This document shows, one piece after another, positions 26,360 to 35,912 of a stretch of DNA of 64,000 nt. The translations under genes and the position numbers were made by a program. The stretch covers positions 1-64,000 of the forward strand of contig NZ_BIMH01000021.1 in the NCBI RefSeq assembly GCF_004000985.1, in the 5' to 3' direction. The stretch's first letter is position 1, and each line of letters starts with the position of its first letter. Source of the stretch: Paenibacillus validus NBRC 15382. GTDB taxonomy: Bacteria; Bacillota; Bacilli; Paenibacillales; NBRC-103111. The notes under the pieces are model-generated. The model was not told where the DNA came from. It worked only from the letters and a program-made list of their open reading frames with translations, and did not search any database.

Positions 26360-26485
26360 TTGCTTCGAACGCTTATGTGGATGTACCATCGCTTAATGAA
26401 AAACATTTATAAACGGAAAGGCTCTTGGCAAAGCGAGAAGTTTTACTATCACCATCAAAAGGAAAAACAGTACCGCGGGAGGTAA
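26360..26485 (+). CDS. Small basic hypothetical protein (41 aa)
   Basis: A TTG start at 26360 is preceded by AGGAGG at a 7-base spacing. The product is short, basic and aromatic-rich (MWMYHRLMKNIYKRKG, then YYHHQKEKQYRGR). An in-frame upstream GTG/ATG start would add a hydrophobic stretch but lacks a ribosome site. No family is recognised. The coding call rests on the ribosome site alone. Confidence 0.4.
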   Translation: MLRTLMWMYHRLMKNIYKRKGSWQSEKFYYHHQKEKQYRGR

Positions 26486-26499
26486 ACTTGCCATATATT

Positions 26500-27130
26500 C
26501 TCCAGCCTCTCCGGCCTTACCCCTCCGTCGTGTGCGATGCGAAGGTTCCGGAACGCGATCCGCCTCGATCAACCCGTACAGCGCGATTTGCAGCGCGGAG
26601 CTGCCGAGCAGTACCCCAGGGCAGCACTTCAATGCCTGCGTTCTCCACCATGTATCTGGCGATTAATACGATAACGTTCACGCTTGGCCGGCCGATCTAC
26701 CGGATCCGGTTCGTATCGGTCGATACGTCATACACGAGCGTCAAATAACCGACGCAATAGAAAGCGCTTGCAATCCCATTGCAGACAGCGAACAGGAGAT
26801 AGTAATTCACGAGATGTTCTCCCGTAAACACGACGGACAAATAAAAGACGGCATGCATGCCGATTCCGATACGGTAACCGACCATGCGATCATTTTGCTT
26901 GATCTGCCACCCCCGATGATGAATGAGAAAATAACGGAAGTGTAGTTAACTGCGTAATAGATGCCGTTAATGGCCATACTTTCAGTCAACCGCCACAGGT
27001 AAAGAAAGACACCGAACATGGAAGCTCCGAACTGAAAGCAAAGTGGATGAATAGCGATACGCCCGCCTCAACCGCCGCTCCAAGTCTCGCCTGCAGCAAA
27101 CCGGGGCGCGTACCGTTCGTACGACGCCGG
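26500..27130 (-). pseudogene. Broken MFS transporter (YqgE-like)
   Basis: Minus-strand fragments in different frames join into one transporter N- and mid-region: EAGVSLFIHFAF then QFGASMFGVFLYLWRLTES (frame change near 27035), INGIYYAVNYTSVIFSFIIGG, then YRIGIGMHAVFYLSVVFTGE, GIASAFYCVGYLTLVYDVS and NRIR, and later VLLGSSALQIALYGLIEADR in another frame. These resemble the YQGE family of the major facilitator superfamily. Frameshifts and the missing C-terminal half make it non-functional. Confidence 0.7.
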
Positions 27131-27263
27131 CTCTAGTCTCCGCTCCGGAAGGGAAGCCGTAAAAACCGCTTTCTCGCGACGTTTGAGCGCATCATCGGGC
27201 GCCTGCTTCTTTCTCTTGTATGAAGCGCAGTTATTTCCCGGAAACTCTCCCGAATGGATTGCA

Positions 27264-27298
27264 AAAGACACCGGTCCTGTAACCGGACCGGTGTCTTT
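27264..27298 (-). terminator. Terminator of the ABC transporter operon
   Basis: A perfect 14-bp stem (AAAGACACCGGTCC with GGACCGGTGTCTTT) lies 10 bases after the solute-binding-protein stop. On the minus strand it ends in TCTTTT. Confidence 0.85.
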
Positions 27299-27307
27299 GA
27301 ATCGACC

Positions 27308-28612
27308 TTATTTTTTCAAGCTGTCCCATGTTTGTTGGAACTCGGTCAGCATTTGATCTTTCGTTTTTTGCTTCGCGACATAAGCCTGCATCGTAGCCGC
27401 GAACTTCTTGCTGGACGCTTCGCCGCCCGGGAATTTGAACCAGTTCCAGCTAAGCGTTTTGTTGTCTTTGCTGTAACGGATAATGTCAGCTGCCAAAGGT
27501 CCGAGAATCTTCTCGTCAGCTGGAATCGATTTGAACGCCGGGATAAATTTGAACTCTTCAACAATGTACTTTTTACCCATATCGGACGTTACGAGCCAGT
27601 TAAGGAACTTCTTCGCCTCTTCTTTGTTCGGCGAATTTTTGTTAATCACCCAGTTGTTCGGTACGCCGACCGGCAGCTTGTCGTTCGCCGCTGCGTCGTC
27701 ACTGATCGGCATCGGCAGGAAGCCGACCTTCAGGTTCGGGTTCGTCTGCGTCAATTGCAGCTGCGTCCAGTTCCCTTGCTGCGTCATCGCCGCTTTGCCT
27801 GTCGCGAACTCGGTCACTTGTGTTTTGTAGTCGGTTTGCAGCGGGTTTTTGTTGCCGTATTGCAGCTGCAGATCGAACAATTTCACCCATTGATCGAACA
27901 CAGGGTTGCCCGGGATTTTAGCCGCGCCGCTGTTCAAGTCGGCGATAAATTTGTTAGGATCCGGTTGGTAAGCGAACGGCAGGTTCACGAAGTGGTTGCC
28001 AAGCACCCACCATTCCGCATAACCGTTCACGAACGGTGTAATGTTTTTGGCTTGCAGCTTCTTCGCCGCATCCTCGAGCTGCGAGATCGTCTTCGGCGTC
28101 TCGGTGATGCCGGCTTGCGCGAACAAGTCCTTGTTATACAGGAAGCCATACCCTTCCAGGTTAAGCGGCTGACCGTACAGCTTGCCGTCCTTGGTCATCG
28201 GTTCTTTCGCAACGTCGACGAGGTCCTTCACCCATGGCTCTGCGGAGAGATCCTCCAGGTGCTCGATCCATTTGTCAAGATCGGAGAAACCGCCATTGTT
28301 GAAGATATCCGGTTTATCTCCGGAATTGAACTTCGCCATCAGCGCTGCGCCGTAGTCCGCGCCGCCGCCAACGGTGTCGATTTGAATTTTTACGCCCGGG
28401 TTCGCCTTCTCGTACTCGGCTGCCAATTTGGCAAGCGGCTCGGCGATTTCCACTTTAAACTGGAACATTTTCAGGGTGACGTTCTTCGCCGCTCCGGCAT
28501 TACCTTCCGTTCCGCCCGTGCTTGGCGCTTCCTCTTTCTTAGCGCAACCTGCGGCAACGGACATCGCCATAATGGCCGCCAGACTCAAGCTTACGATTTT
28601 CTTTGCATTCAT
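27308..28612 (-). CDS. Carbohydrate ABC transporter solute-binding lipoprotein
   Basis: A 434-residue family 1 extracellular solute-binding protein. The lipoprotein signal ends in MSVAAGC with Cys23. The mature protein has the usual PDIFNNGGFSDLD, EGYGFLYNKDLFAQAGI and FATGKAAMTQQGNW segments. It delivers an oligosaccharide to the two permeases encoded upstream in the same direction (28770-30490). No ATPase gene is present, so a shared MsmX-type ATPase is expected. The gene is last in the operon, whereas it often comes first, and the 157-base gap before it may carry its own promoter and a cre-like site. Confidence 0.94.
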   Translation of the reverse strand: MNAKKIVSLSLAAIMAMSVAAGCAKKEEAPSTGGTEGNAGAAKNVTLKMFQFKVEIAEPLAKLAAEYEKANPGVKIQIDTVGGGADYGAALMAKFNSGDKPDIFNNGGFSDLDKWIEHLEDLSAEPWVKDLVDVAKEPMTKDGKLYGQPLNLEGYGFLYNKDLFAQAGITETPKTISQLEDAAKKLQAKNITPFVNGYAEWWVLGNHFVNLPFAYQPDPNKFIADLNSGAAKIPGNPVFDQWVKLFDLQLQYGNKNPLQTDYKTQVTEFATGKAAMTQQGNWTQLQLTQTNPNLKVGFLPMPISDDAAANDKLPVGVPNNWVINKNSPNKEEAKKFLNWLVTSDMGKKYIVEEFKFIPAFKSIPADEKILGPLAADIIRYSKDNKTLSWNWFKFPGGEASSKKFAATMQAYVAKQKTKDQMLTEFQQTWDSLKK

Positions 28613-28727
28613 CGAAGTAACCTCCCTTATTTCTGAACCATTTTTATTTATGATTTACAAGTTTATTGTATAAAATGCCCACCTTGCCGAACACAGAGAA
28701 AATTGATCGAAAAGGTGGAACATTTTG

Positions 28728-28741
28728 AACAAACGCTTTCA
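28728..28741 (-). promoter_or_regulatory. Possible catabolite-responsive element (cre-like)
   Basis: On the minus strand TGAAAGCGTTTGTT matches the first ten positions of the CcpA cre consensus well, but its last three bases diverge. It lies about 115 bases upstream of the binding-protein start. CcpA control of a sugar importer would be expected. The match is partial. Confidence 0.35.
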
Positions 28742-28769
28742 TTGGAAGTTCGTAACCCTGGGTATCCGG

Positions 28770-29606
28770 TTAGCCCTTAACCGAACCGGCCGTAATTCCT
28801 TCGATAATGAAGCGCTGCATCGACAGGAAGAAGATGATGATCGGAATGACGCCGAGCACGAGCGCCGCGAGCGCCATATCCCACTGCTTCGTATACTGAC
28901 CGAAGAACGAATACGTCGCCAGCGGAATCGTCCGCAGATCCGGATTGTTCAATACGAGAAGCGGCAGCAGGAAGTCGTTCCAAATCCATAAGCTGTTCAG
29001 CAGGACGATCGTAACCGACATCGGCTTCAAGAGCGGGAAAATGATTTTCCAGAACACGCCGTACGGGGTGCATCCGTCCACCGTTGCGGACTCCTCGATT
29101 TCCTTCGGAATCGATTTAATGAAGCCGTGATACAGGAACACGTTCAACGATACGCCGAACCCAAAGTAACAAATGATGAGACCGAGCCGGCTGTCCATCA
29201 GACCGACCTCGCTGGCAACCTTCACGAGCGGGATCATGATCGATTGGAACGGAATGACCATCGCGGCCACGAACGCAAGAAACAGCCAATTATTGAAACG
29301 CGACGGATGGCGGACGAGCCGGTAAGCCGCCATGGAGCTGATCAAGACGAGTCCCAGGTTGCTGACCACGGTGATGATCAGCGAGTTCGAGAACACTCTT
29401 GGGAACTTCATAATCCCCCAAACCTTCGCATAGTTGGCGAGGTTGAACGATTGCGGCAAATTGGCCGAATTCACGAGCAGCTCCCCGAACGTTTTCATCG
29501 AATTGACGATAACGAAATAGAACGGTACGAGGAACAGCAGGCCCAGCACAATGCCCAGCACTTCAAGCGAGAACAGGCGGAAGTTGTAGTTTTTGCCCGA
29601 TTCCAT
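28770..29606 (-). CDS. Carbohydrate ABC transporter permease, MalG type
   Basis: A 278-residue inner-membrane permease with six predicted helices. It carries the cytoplasmic EAA loop EESATVDGCTPYGVFWKIIF near residue 185 and the C-terminal ending FIIEGITAGSVKG typical of the MalG/LacG group. The first base of its stop-to-start junction with the upstream MalF-type gene overlaps (29606), indicating coupled translation. Confidence 0.95.
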   Translation of the reverse strand: MESGKNYNFRLFSLEVLGIVLGLLFLVPFYFVIVNSMKTFGELLVNSANLPQSFNLANYAKVWGIMKFPRVFSNSLIITVVSNLGLVLISSMAAYRLVRHPSRFNNWLFLAFVAAMVIPFQSIMIPLVKVASEVGLMDSRLGLIICYFGFGVSLNVFLYHGFIKSIPKEIEESATVDGCTPYGVFWKIIFPLLKPMSVTIVLLNSLWIWNDFLLPLLVLNNPDLRTIPLATYSFFGQYTKQWDMALAALVLGVIPIIIFFLSMQRFIIEGITAGSVKG

Positions 29607-30490
29607 TACGCTTCGACCTCCTTCCGCTTCGTAACGGTAACTTGAATCATCGTAATGATGGCAACGACGATGAAGAAAATGAACGCTTTTGCCGTTCCGA
29701 GACCGTATCGGTTGTTCCGGAACGCTTCTTCATAGATGTTCAGCGCTACCGACTGGGTCGAGTTGAACGGACCGCCTTGCGTCAGCGACACGTTAAGATC
29801 GTACATTTTGAACGCCCATGAGATGGTAAGGAACAGACAGACCGTGATGGACGGCATGATCATCGGGAACGTGATGTTCTTCAATGTCTGCCAGCGATTG
29901 GCGCCGTCGATATACGCGGCCTCCTGCAGCTCCTTCGGCACGTTCGCCAGCCCCGCAATGTAGATGACCATCAAATAACCGGCATGCTGCCAGACGCTGA
30001 CGATGACAAGCGCCCAGAAGGCGGTCGGCGAATCGCCCAGCCAAGGAAGCTGAAAAAACCAAAGTCCCGTCAGCTCGCCGATGTTGGAGAATCCTTTGAC
30101 GAAGATGAACTGCCAGATGAACCCGAGCAGCAGGCCGCCAATGACGTTCGGCATGAAAAATACGGTACGGAGCATGTTGCGCGTCTTGAGCGCCTGCGTC
30201 AGCAGAAGCGCCAAGCCGAACGCCACCACGTTCGCAAGAAGAACTTCGGTGACGGTGAATCGTGTCGTGAACCAGAACGACCTATGGAAATCTTTATCCT
30301 CCAGGAGGATATGTTTGAAATTGTCAAAACCGATCCACTTGACGTTTGAGGTGACCCCGTTCCACTCGGTGAACGAGTAGTACATACTCATGACGAACGG
30401 GACGATGACGATGATGCCGAAGAAAATGAAAGCCGGCCCTACGAACACGAGCTGCTGCAGCGCGCTTGATAACCGCTGATTTGCTTTCAT
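29606..30490 (-). CDS. Carbohydrate ABC transporter permease, MalF type
   Basis: A 294-residue inner-membrane permease with six helices and the EAA loop (LQEAAYIDGANRWQTLKNI, about residue 190). It pairs with the MalG-type permease and is the first gene of the importer operon. It is divergent from the YesM/YesN pair at 30662, an arrangement in which the two-component system usually senses the substrate and activates the importer. Confidence 0.95.
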   Translation of the reverse strand: MKANQRLSSALQQLVFVGPAFIFFGIIVIVPFVMSMYYSFTEWNGVTSNVKWIGFDNFKHILLEDKDFHRSFWFTTRFTVTEVLLANVVAFGLALLLTQALKTRNMLRTVFFMPNVIGGLLLGFIWQFIFVKGFSNIGELTGLWFFQLPWLGDSPTAFWALVIVSVWQHAGYLMVIYIAGLANVPKELQEAAYIDGANRWQTLKNITFPMIMPSITVCLFLTISWAFKMYDLNVSLTQGGPFNSTQSVALNIYEEAFRNNRYGLGTAKAFIFFIVVAIITMIQVTVTKRKEVEA

Positions 30491-30661
30491 GGGTACCTCC
30501 CCCTTTTGGTCTTAAAGTTTGCAAAATTCTTGTAAAGTATACCCTTAGTATAGAAAGTGCGGCTGACAATGAACATGGAATCTCTTGTCGGATCAGGTGG
30601 AATTTATTGATCTTTGTTGGTACAATTAAGGGCGCTAGCGCCAAAATCAGGAGGGACGCCC

Positions 30662-32464
30662 TTGATCCGAAACAGCATCCGCAACAAGCTGATCTTATTT
30701 CTGCTGGCCGCAACCATCTTGCCGATCTCCACGTCGATCGTGATGACGTATTACGTCACCGAACGCCAGGTCATCCAAGATACGATACAGACTAACTCCA
30801 ACCTGATTTATCAAGGAAAAACGAATCTCGTCAACTATTTGAACGGGGTCAAGCAGGCGACGCTGCTCGTTTACAATGACAACAATTTATATACGGTGAT
30901 CGAGAACGGGGCCACCGGATTCGGCAGCCGCCAGGAAATTATACGGGGCTTGCTGAGCATCAACAACGCGGTTCAAGAAATTCATCAAGTGTACCTGTAT
31001 CTGAGCAAAACGGATAAAGCTTTCCTGTATACGCAGGGCAATACGAATTCAAATGAAAGCAGCCAATCCAAATATGTGCCCAGCGTGGATAAAGGCAACG
31101 TCTGGATCGAGCCTACGCATTCGAGCCATACGTATGCGATGTTCCCTTTCAATCCGCTGCCGACCGCTACCGTCTTTACGTTTCACCGCTCGATTACCAA
31201 CTCGCTGACGATGGAAGATCTCGGCACCCTCTCGGTAGACGTCAACGTCTCGTTCATCGAGTCGATCTGCAACCAGCTGATGTCGCAAGGCGAAGAGCTG
31301 TTCGTGCTGGACGCCGGCGGCAATGTGGTGTACGGCTCCAATGCCGAGTACCGCGGCAAGATGCTGGATGAGCCCTGGGTGCGCGACTTGCTCGCTCGCG
31401 AAGAGGAACGCGGCAGTCTGGAGTGGAACGGCGGCGGCTTTAGCGGCATCCAAATGTATGAGCGTATCCGCGAGCCATACGCCGATTGGATCATTGTCAA
31501 GCGTATTCCCAACGAGCTGTTGTATGAACATGCCAAACGGCTGACGTTCGCCAATACGCTCATTTTGCTCGCCTTCATGGCAGTCGTCATCATCGGGACC
31601 GTGATTGTCTCGATCCGGTTTACGGCGCCAATCCGGAAGCTGCTCGGGTATATCGGCAAAATTCAGACCGGCAACATGCAGGTCGATATTCACGTCAAAG
31701 GCAATGACGAGTTCAGCATTCTCGCCCATCGCTTTCGGGTGATGATGCAGACGATCAACCAGCTGATCACGAAGGAATATAAGCTGGAGATCGCCAACAA
31801 GACGAATCAGTTGAAGGCGCTGCAAGCGCAGATCAATCCGCATTTTCTTTATAATGCCCTGCAGTCGATCGGAACCCTTGCCCTGCAGCACGAGGCGCCC
31901 AAAATTTATTCACTGCTGTCCGCTCTCGCCAAAATCATGCGCTACAGCATGAACACGGGCGAACCGATCGTCCCCTTCAAACGGGAAGTCGATCACGTCC
32001 GTTCGTATTTGGCTTTGCAGCTGCACCGGTTCGAGAACGAGCTGACCGTCGAGTACCGCATCACGGACGAAGCGGCTGAGATTCCCGTACCGAAAATGAT
32101 CCTGCAGCCGCTAGTCGAAAACTATTTCAAGCACGGGTTCGATCCGCGCAGCCAAATCGGGCAGCTCGAAATTGGCGGACGGCTGCTGGAGGGAAACCGG
32201 TTGGAGATCACCGTCGCCGATAACGGCAAAGGCATGAGCGCCTACCATTTGGAGCAGCTGCGCCGCAAGCTGAGACTTCCTATGGATGCCAGCGGCGAGG
32301 AGGACGGCATCGGGCTTTTGAATGTGCTAGCAAGACTCAAGCTCTACTATGACGACGAAGCGGCTATGATCGTTGAGCCTCATCAACCGGGCGGCCTCAT
32401 AATCACCATAATCATTCCCTTACAACGCAAGGAGGCGGACGAAGATGATCGCCATGATCGTTGA
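30662..32464 (+). CDS. YesM-type sensor histidine kinase
   Basis: A 600-residue membrane kinase. TM1 is at about residues 10-30. An extracellular cache-like domain follows to about 290, then TM2 (ILLAFMAVVIIGTVIVSI), a HAMP domain, the PF06580 kinase region with the phospho-histidine in QINPHFLYNALQS near 390, and an ATPase domain (ADNGKGM, GIGLLN). I start it at the TTG at 30662, well spaced from AGGAGGG. Upstream in-frame starts lack a ribosome site. Its stop overlaps the response-regulator gene. The extracellular domain probably senses the sugar or its binding protein. Confidence 0.93.
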   Translation: MIRNSIRNKLILFLLAATILPISTSIVMTYYVTERQVIQDTIQTNSNLIYQGKTNLVNYLNGVKQATLLVYNDNNLYTVIENGATGFGSRQEIIRGLLSINNAVQEIHQVYLYLSKTDKAFLYTQGNTNSNESSQSKYVPSVDKGNVWIEPTHSSHTYAMFPFNPLPTATVFTFHRSITNSLTMEDLGTLSVDVNVSFIESICNQLMSQGEELFVLDAGGNVVYGSNAEYRGKMLDEPWVRDLLAREEERGSLEWNGGGFSGIQMYERIREPYADWIIVKRIPNELLYEHAKRLTFANTLILLAFMAVVIIGTVIVSIRFTAPIRKLLGYIGKIQTGNMQVDIHVKGNDEFSILAHRFRVMMQTINQLITKEYKLEIANKTNQLKALQAQINPHFLYNALQSIGTLALQHEAPKIYSLLSALAKIMRYSMNTGEPIVPFKREVDHVRSYLALQLHRFENELTVEYRITDEAAEIPVPKMILQPLVENYFKHGFDPRSQIGQLEIGGRLLEGNRLEITVADNGKGMSAYHLEQLRRKLRLPMDASGEEDGIGLLNVLARLKLYYDDEAAMIVEPHQPGGLIITIIIPLQRKEADEDDRHDR

Positions 32465-34067
32465 CGATGAGAAGCACGTGCGCGACGCGATTAAGCTGCT
32501 CGTGCCATGGACGACGTTCGGCATCGATACGGTGCTGGAGGCGCAGGACGGCGCCGAGGCTGTGGAGATGCTGCGGCAGCACCGGCCTCAGCTCGTATTC
32601 ACCGATATGATGATGCCGCTGATGAACGGGATGGAGCTGATGGCGTGGCTGAGCGAGCATCTGCCATCCGCGAAGACGATCGTCATCAGCGGCCACGACG
32701 AATTCGACCTGGTGCGGCACGCAATCAAGCACGGCGGGGTCGACTACATCTTAAAGCCGATCGATGCGGAGCAGCTTGTGGAGACGACGCAGAAAACCGT
32801 CGCGCTGATTCGCAAGGAGCAGGACGAGCGGCGCCAGCAGCAAAGCTTGAACATGGAAATGAATCAGATTAAGCCCGTATACTGGGACACGATCTGGTCG
32901 AATTTGGTGAGCGAGCCCAAAACATACGAGAAGCATGCCAAAGAAATTGCCGAAGAGTACGGCTTGAGCCCCGACGTCACCTCGTGCCGTCTGGCGGTGC
33001 TAAGCCTCGATACGATCAGCGGCAAACTGAAGGACCGGTTCTGGTCGCAATGGGATCTGGTCTTCTTCTCGCTCATGAACGTCTGCAATGAAGTGCTGAC
33101 GATGGACCGCGGTCAGCGGATCGGCGTCGCCTTCCGCTTCTGGAACAGCGAGAACGAGATCGTCCTCCTGCTGTTCCGTGAGCTGGAACGGTCGGAGGCC
33201 GTTTTCCTCCACATTCAGGAGTGCATCGTCAATACGTTCCAAAGCTCCATGGATATCGGCGTCAGCGGCGTACACCCGTTCCCGGACAAGCTGAAGGAAG
33301 CTTATGCGGAAGCGAAGCAAGCGCTGAGGCGCCGCAATCTGCTCGCCAGGCAGAAACGCATTCACGAGTACGACGACCGTCCGCCGCTCTCTGCCGGCGT
33401 TCTGTCGATGTCGGAGTACGCCGAAGCGATCCGCCTTGCGGTCCGCAGCGGCAGCGAAGAGCAAATTCGCAAATCCGTCGGCGAATGGATTGACGCCGTG
33501 CGGCGTCTTCCTTCGATCAATACGGAGCAGCTCGAGCTGTGGTGGCACGAATACAACACGCTGAAAACCCGCTGGATGAGCGAATGGTTCGGCGACGGTC
33601 CGCCTCCGCAGCGCACGCAGGACGACGCCCCGTTTCACGTCCCGATGGATGACGAAGGACGCTTATCGATCGATATGTGGGAGCAGCAGCTCGTCCGCAG
33701 CTTAACCGAGCTTTCGAAGCACATGCTGAAGTCGCAGCAGCAGGACAGCAACGTCATGTTCGAAATCGCCAAATATATACGTAATCATTATCATCAGGAT
33801 ATTACCTTGCAGGAGATCGCCAACCATTTCTACTTGAGCCGTGAATATATTTCCCGCAAATTCAAACAAGAGTTCGGCGAGAACTTATCCGATTATCTCA
33901 GCGGCATCCGAATTGACAAAGCCAAGCTGCTGCTGTTAAACCCTCACCTGCGCATCGCGCAGGTCGCCGCCATGGTAGGGTACGAAGATGAGAAATATTT
34001 CAGCAAAGTGTTCAAGAAAACGGTCGGCGTCTCTCCGAACGAATACAGGAAGGGGAGAGAATCTTGA
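32445..34067 (+). CDS. YesN-type AraC-family response regulator
   Basis: A 540-residue regulator. The receiver domain (1-120) has DD near 7, phosphoacceptor D54 in VFTDMMMPLMNG, and the conserved K in YILKPID. A middle region without known motifs follows. The C-terminal 100 residues hold two AraC helix-turn-helix motifs (LQEIANHFYLSREYISRKFK and IAQVAAMVGYEDEKYFSKVF). It overlaps the kinase gene at its 5' end and the next small gene at its stop (TTGA). It probably activates the divergent ABC transporter operon. Confidence 0.95.
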   Translation: MIAMIVDDEKHVRDAIKLLVPWTTFGIDTVLEAQDGAEAVEMLRQHRPQLVFTDMMMPLMNGMELMAWLSEHLPSAKTIVISGHDEFDLVRHAIKHGGVDYILKPIDAEQLVETTQKTVALIRKEQDERRQQQSLNMEMNQIKPVYWDTIWSNLVSEPKTYEKHAKEIAEEYGLSPDVTSCRLAVLSLDTISGKLKDRFWSQWDLVFFSLMNVCNEVLTMDRGQRIGVAFRFWNSENEIVLLLFRELERSEAVFLHIQECIVNTFQSSMDIGVSGVHPFPDKLKEAYAEAKQALRRRNLLARQKRIHEYDDRPPLSAGVLSMSEYAEAIRLAVRSGSEEQIRKSVGEWIDAVRRLPSINTEQLELWWHEYNTLKTRWMSEWFGDGPPPQRTQDDAPFHVPMDDEGRLSIDMWEQQLVRSLTELSKHMLKSQQQDSNVMFEIAKYIRNHYHQDITLQEIANHFYLSREYISRKFKQEFGENLSDYLSGIRIDKAKLLLLNPHLRIAQVAAMVGYEDEKYFSKVFKKTVGVSPNEYRKGRES

Positions 34068-34495
34068 ATACTCCGATCGAACCGAATTTGCCGCAAGCCC
34101 CGATTCGCACTGGCCGGCCGAAGCAGGCAAAGCCGAGAACGTATACGATACTGATCGTTTCGTGGATCATTCTTGTAGGCTTGGGCATATGGGGAGCCAA
34201 AGCCTATACCGATTATCTGCAATTGCAGATCAAGACAGATATCGCCGCGCAAATCGAGAACCAGCTTGCCGCTGTGCAGGAAGACTATCAGAAGCAGATC
34301 GGCGACTTGAAGCAAAGCATGTCCGCCGATATGACCCAGTTGCAGTCGAAAATCGATTCGGTCAATGAGCTTCTCTCTTTCACGAAGGACAGCGCCAGCA
34401 GCAAAACCGACAACAGCAACCAATTGTATACGCAGCTGGCCGATGTGACGAAGAAGCTCGACGACTTGAAAAAACAACTGGATGCGCTGCAATAG
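34064..34495 (+). CDS. Small membrane-anchored coiled-coil protein
   Basis: A 143-residue protein with one transmembrane helix (about 27-46: TYTILIVSWIILVGLGIWGA) followed by a predicted coiled coil to the end (repeating L/I heptads, QIENQLAAVQEDYQKQIGDL onward). Start is TTG at 34064, overlapping the stop of the yesN-type gene. No family is recognised. Its position between the two-component system and a phosphodiester glycosidase suggests an accessory role at the membrane. Confidence 0.75.
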   Translation: MNTPIEPNLPQAPIRTGRPKQAKPRTYTILIVSWIILVGLGIWGAKAYTDYLQLQIKTDIAAQIENQLAAVQEDYQKQIGDLKQSMSADMTQLQSKIDSVNELLSFTKDSASSKTDNSNQLYTQLADVTKKLDDLKKQLDALQ

Positions 34496-34509
34496 GAGGT
34501 GCACCTGCG

Positions 34510-35586
34510 ATGAATCCGATTCAACAAATCAACCGGGTGATGCTTCTCGCGTTGGCTCCGTTCCTCGGCGCACTCGGTTTTCTGGCGGCGGCGCAGCTCT
34601 CCGTAGAGCTTCCTAAACCGGTTGAACGGCCGCAGGTCGACCTGCAGCTGAGGGAGAGCCTCCAATCGGCGCTGACGAAGCTCGACCGATCCAAGGAGGA
34701 TGCGGCGCTTACCCGCACTACCGTCGAGAAATACTTTCAGTTCTACGCCAAAAGCGCCGACGAAGCCGCCCGCCTGTCGAAGCTGGCGGAAGCCGCCGCC
34801 GAGCGCCCGGCAGCGATCTTCGACACGCGCGTAGCTTCCAAGCTCGGGGGGAAGGTGAACCGCTCGGCTTCTTCGGCGAATATCGATCTGAAGCTGTACA
34901 CCTTCTCCGAGGAGCGTTACAAAGGGTACGCCTTGAAAGTTAATCTAAAGACCGATAAAGGGATGACAATGGTTCTGGGCGGCGACAAAGTCGGCGGCAG
35001 CGAAACGACGCTGCAAGCGGTGCGCCGCTACGGAGCGGTAGCGGGGGTCAATGCGGGAGGCTTCGCCGACGATGCGAAGACGGGCAAGCGGTACCCGCTC
35101 AGCACGACGATGGTCGGCGGCAAGTACGTATACGGCTTCGAGCCTTCCTTCGAAGACTTGACGTTCATCGGACTGAGCACCGATCGCAAGCTGATCGGAG
35201 GCAAGTTCTATAAGCAGGAAGATCTCGACAAGCTGAAGCCGTCGTTCGGCTCCACCTTCGTGCCAATCTTGCTGCAGAACGGCAAGAAGCAGCCGATTCC
35301 GCCCCAATGGGTCAGTTCTCCGGCACGCGCGCCGCGCACCGTGGTCGGCAGCTTTAAGAACGACCAGCTGTTATTTATCGTAACGGACGGATACGACGAG
35401 CGCGGCAACTCCGGTGCTACGCTCGCCGAGCTTCAGGACAAGCTTCAGTCGCTCGGCATCAAGGACGCTTACAATCTGGACGGCGGCGGTTCGTCGAGCT
35501 TGATTTTCGACGGACAAGTGATCAACCATCCGTCGGATAACGGCAAGCTTCGTCCGCTGGCAACCAACTTCCTGTTTTTTAAATGA
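34510..35586 (+). CDS. Phosphodiester glycosidase (NAGPA) family protein
   Basis: A 358-residue exported protein. An N-terminal hydrophobic signal or anchor (MLLALAPFLGALGFLAAAQL) is followed by a helical stretch to about 120, then the NAGPA domain with GAVAGVNAGGF, the RAPRTVVGS region and YNLDGGGSSSLIF. Characterised relatives uncover or cleave sugar phosphodiesters, and Bacillus homologues act at the cell wall. A strong AGGAGGTG precedes the ATG. It is the last gene of the YesM/YesN operon, an unusual companion, perhaps acting on teichoic-acid-like phosphodiesters that feed the importer. Confidence 0.85.
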   Translation: MNPIQQINRVMLLALAPFLGALGFLAAAQLSVELPKPVERPQVDLQLRESLQSALTKLDRSKEDAALTRTTVEKYFQFYAKSADEAARLSKLAEAAAERPAAIFDTRVASKLGGKVNRSASSANIDLKLYTFSEERYKGYALKVNLKTDKGMTMVLGGDKVGGSETTLQAVRRYGAVAGVNAGGFADDAKTGKRYPLSTTMVGGKYVYGFEPSFEDLTFIGLSTDRKLIGGKFYKQEDLDKLKPSFGSTFVPILLQNGKKQPIPPQWVSSPARAPRTVVGSFKNDQLLFIVTDGYDERGNSGATLAELQDKLQSLGIKDAYNLDGGGSSSLIFDGQVINHPSDNGKLRPLATNFLFFK

Positions 35587-35680
35587 GGCAATTGTTCACA
35601 GATTTATTCATTTTCTTGGAGTTTTTACGTTTTCTTTTAGGGGAAGGTTGGTTATAATATAGGGCGGGAGGTGCTGAATC

Positions 35681-35779
35681 ATGTCCGCTACGTTTTGGCT
35701 TGTTATTACGGTGTTTGCTATGTTTATTACTGCGATGCTCACGGCCGCCTACAATGAAGATAAAACAAAAGGCTTGTAA
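35681..35779 (+). CDS. Single-helix membrane peptide (32 aa)
   Basis: An ATG at 35681 follows GGGAGG at good spacing, with a TATAAT at 35653-35658 further upstream. The product is one hydrophobic helix (FWLVITVFAMFITAMLTAAY) with a short charged tail (NEDKTKGL). A terminator-like hairpin follows at 35800-35857, so this is probably an independent small gene. No function is recognised. Confidence 0.65.
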   Translation: MSATFWLVITVFAMFITAMLTAAYNEDKTKGL

Positions 35780-35799
35780 GCCGTTCGCATGCGCACTCG

Positions 35800-35857
35800 C
35801 GGGTTGAAGGAACTCGGATAACCGGAAACGGACCGAATCGTTCAACCCGTTTGATTT
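35800..35857 (+). terminator. Terminator-like hairpin after the 32-aa gene
   Basis: CGGGTTGAA (35800-35808) pairs with TTCAACCCG (35841-35849), with further pairing in the loop, and is followed by TTTGATTT. The loop is long, so strength is uncertain. Confidence 0.5.
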
Positions 35858-35912
35858 ATCGCGGCCTTCTCGATACATTATGTATCCGAGTTTATATGAT
35901 CTAATACCTTAT

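Noticed and set aside
27254-28636. A 460-codon plus-strand frame over the solute-binding protein gene
   Set aside because: It is antisense to a clear lipoprotein gene. The translated composition (Arg, Phe, Leu, Val-rich) is typical of a shadow frame.
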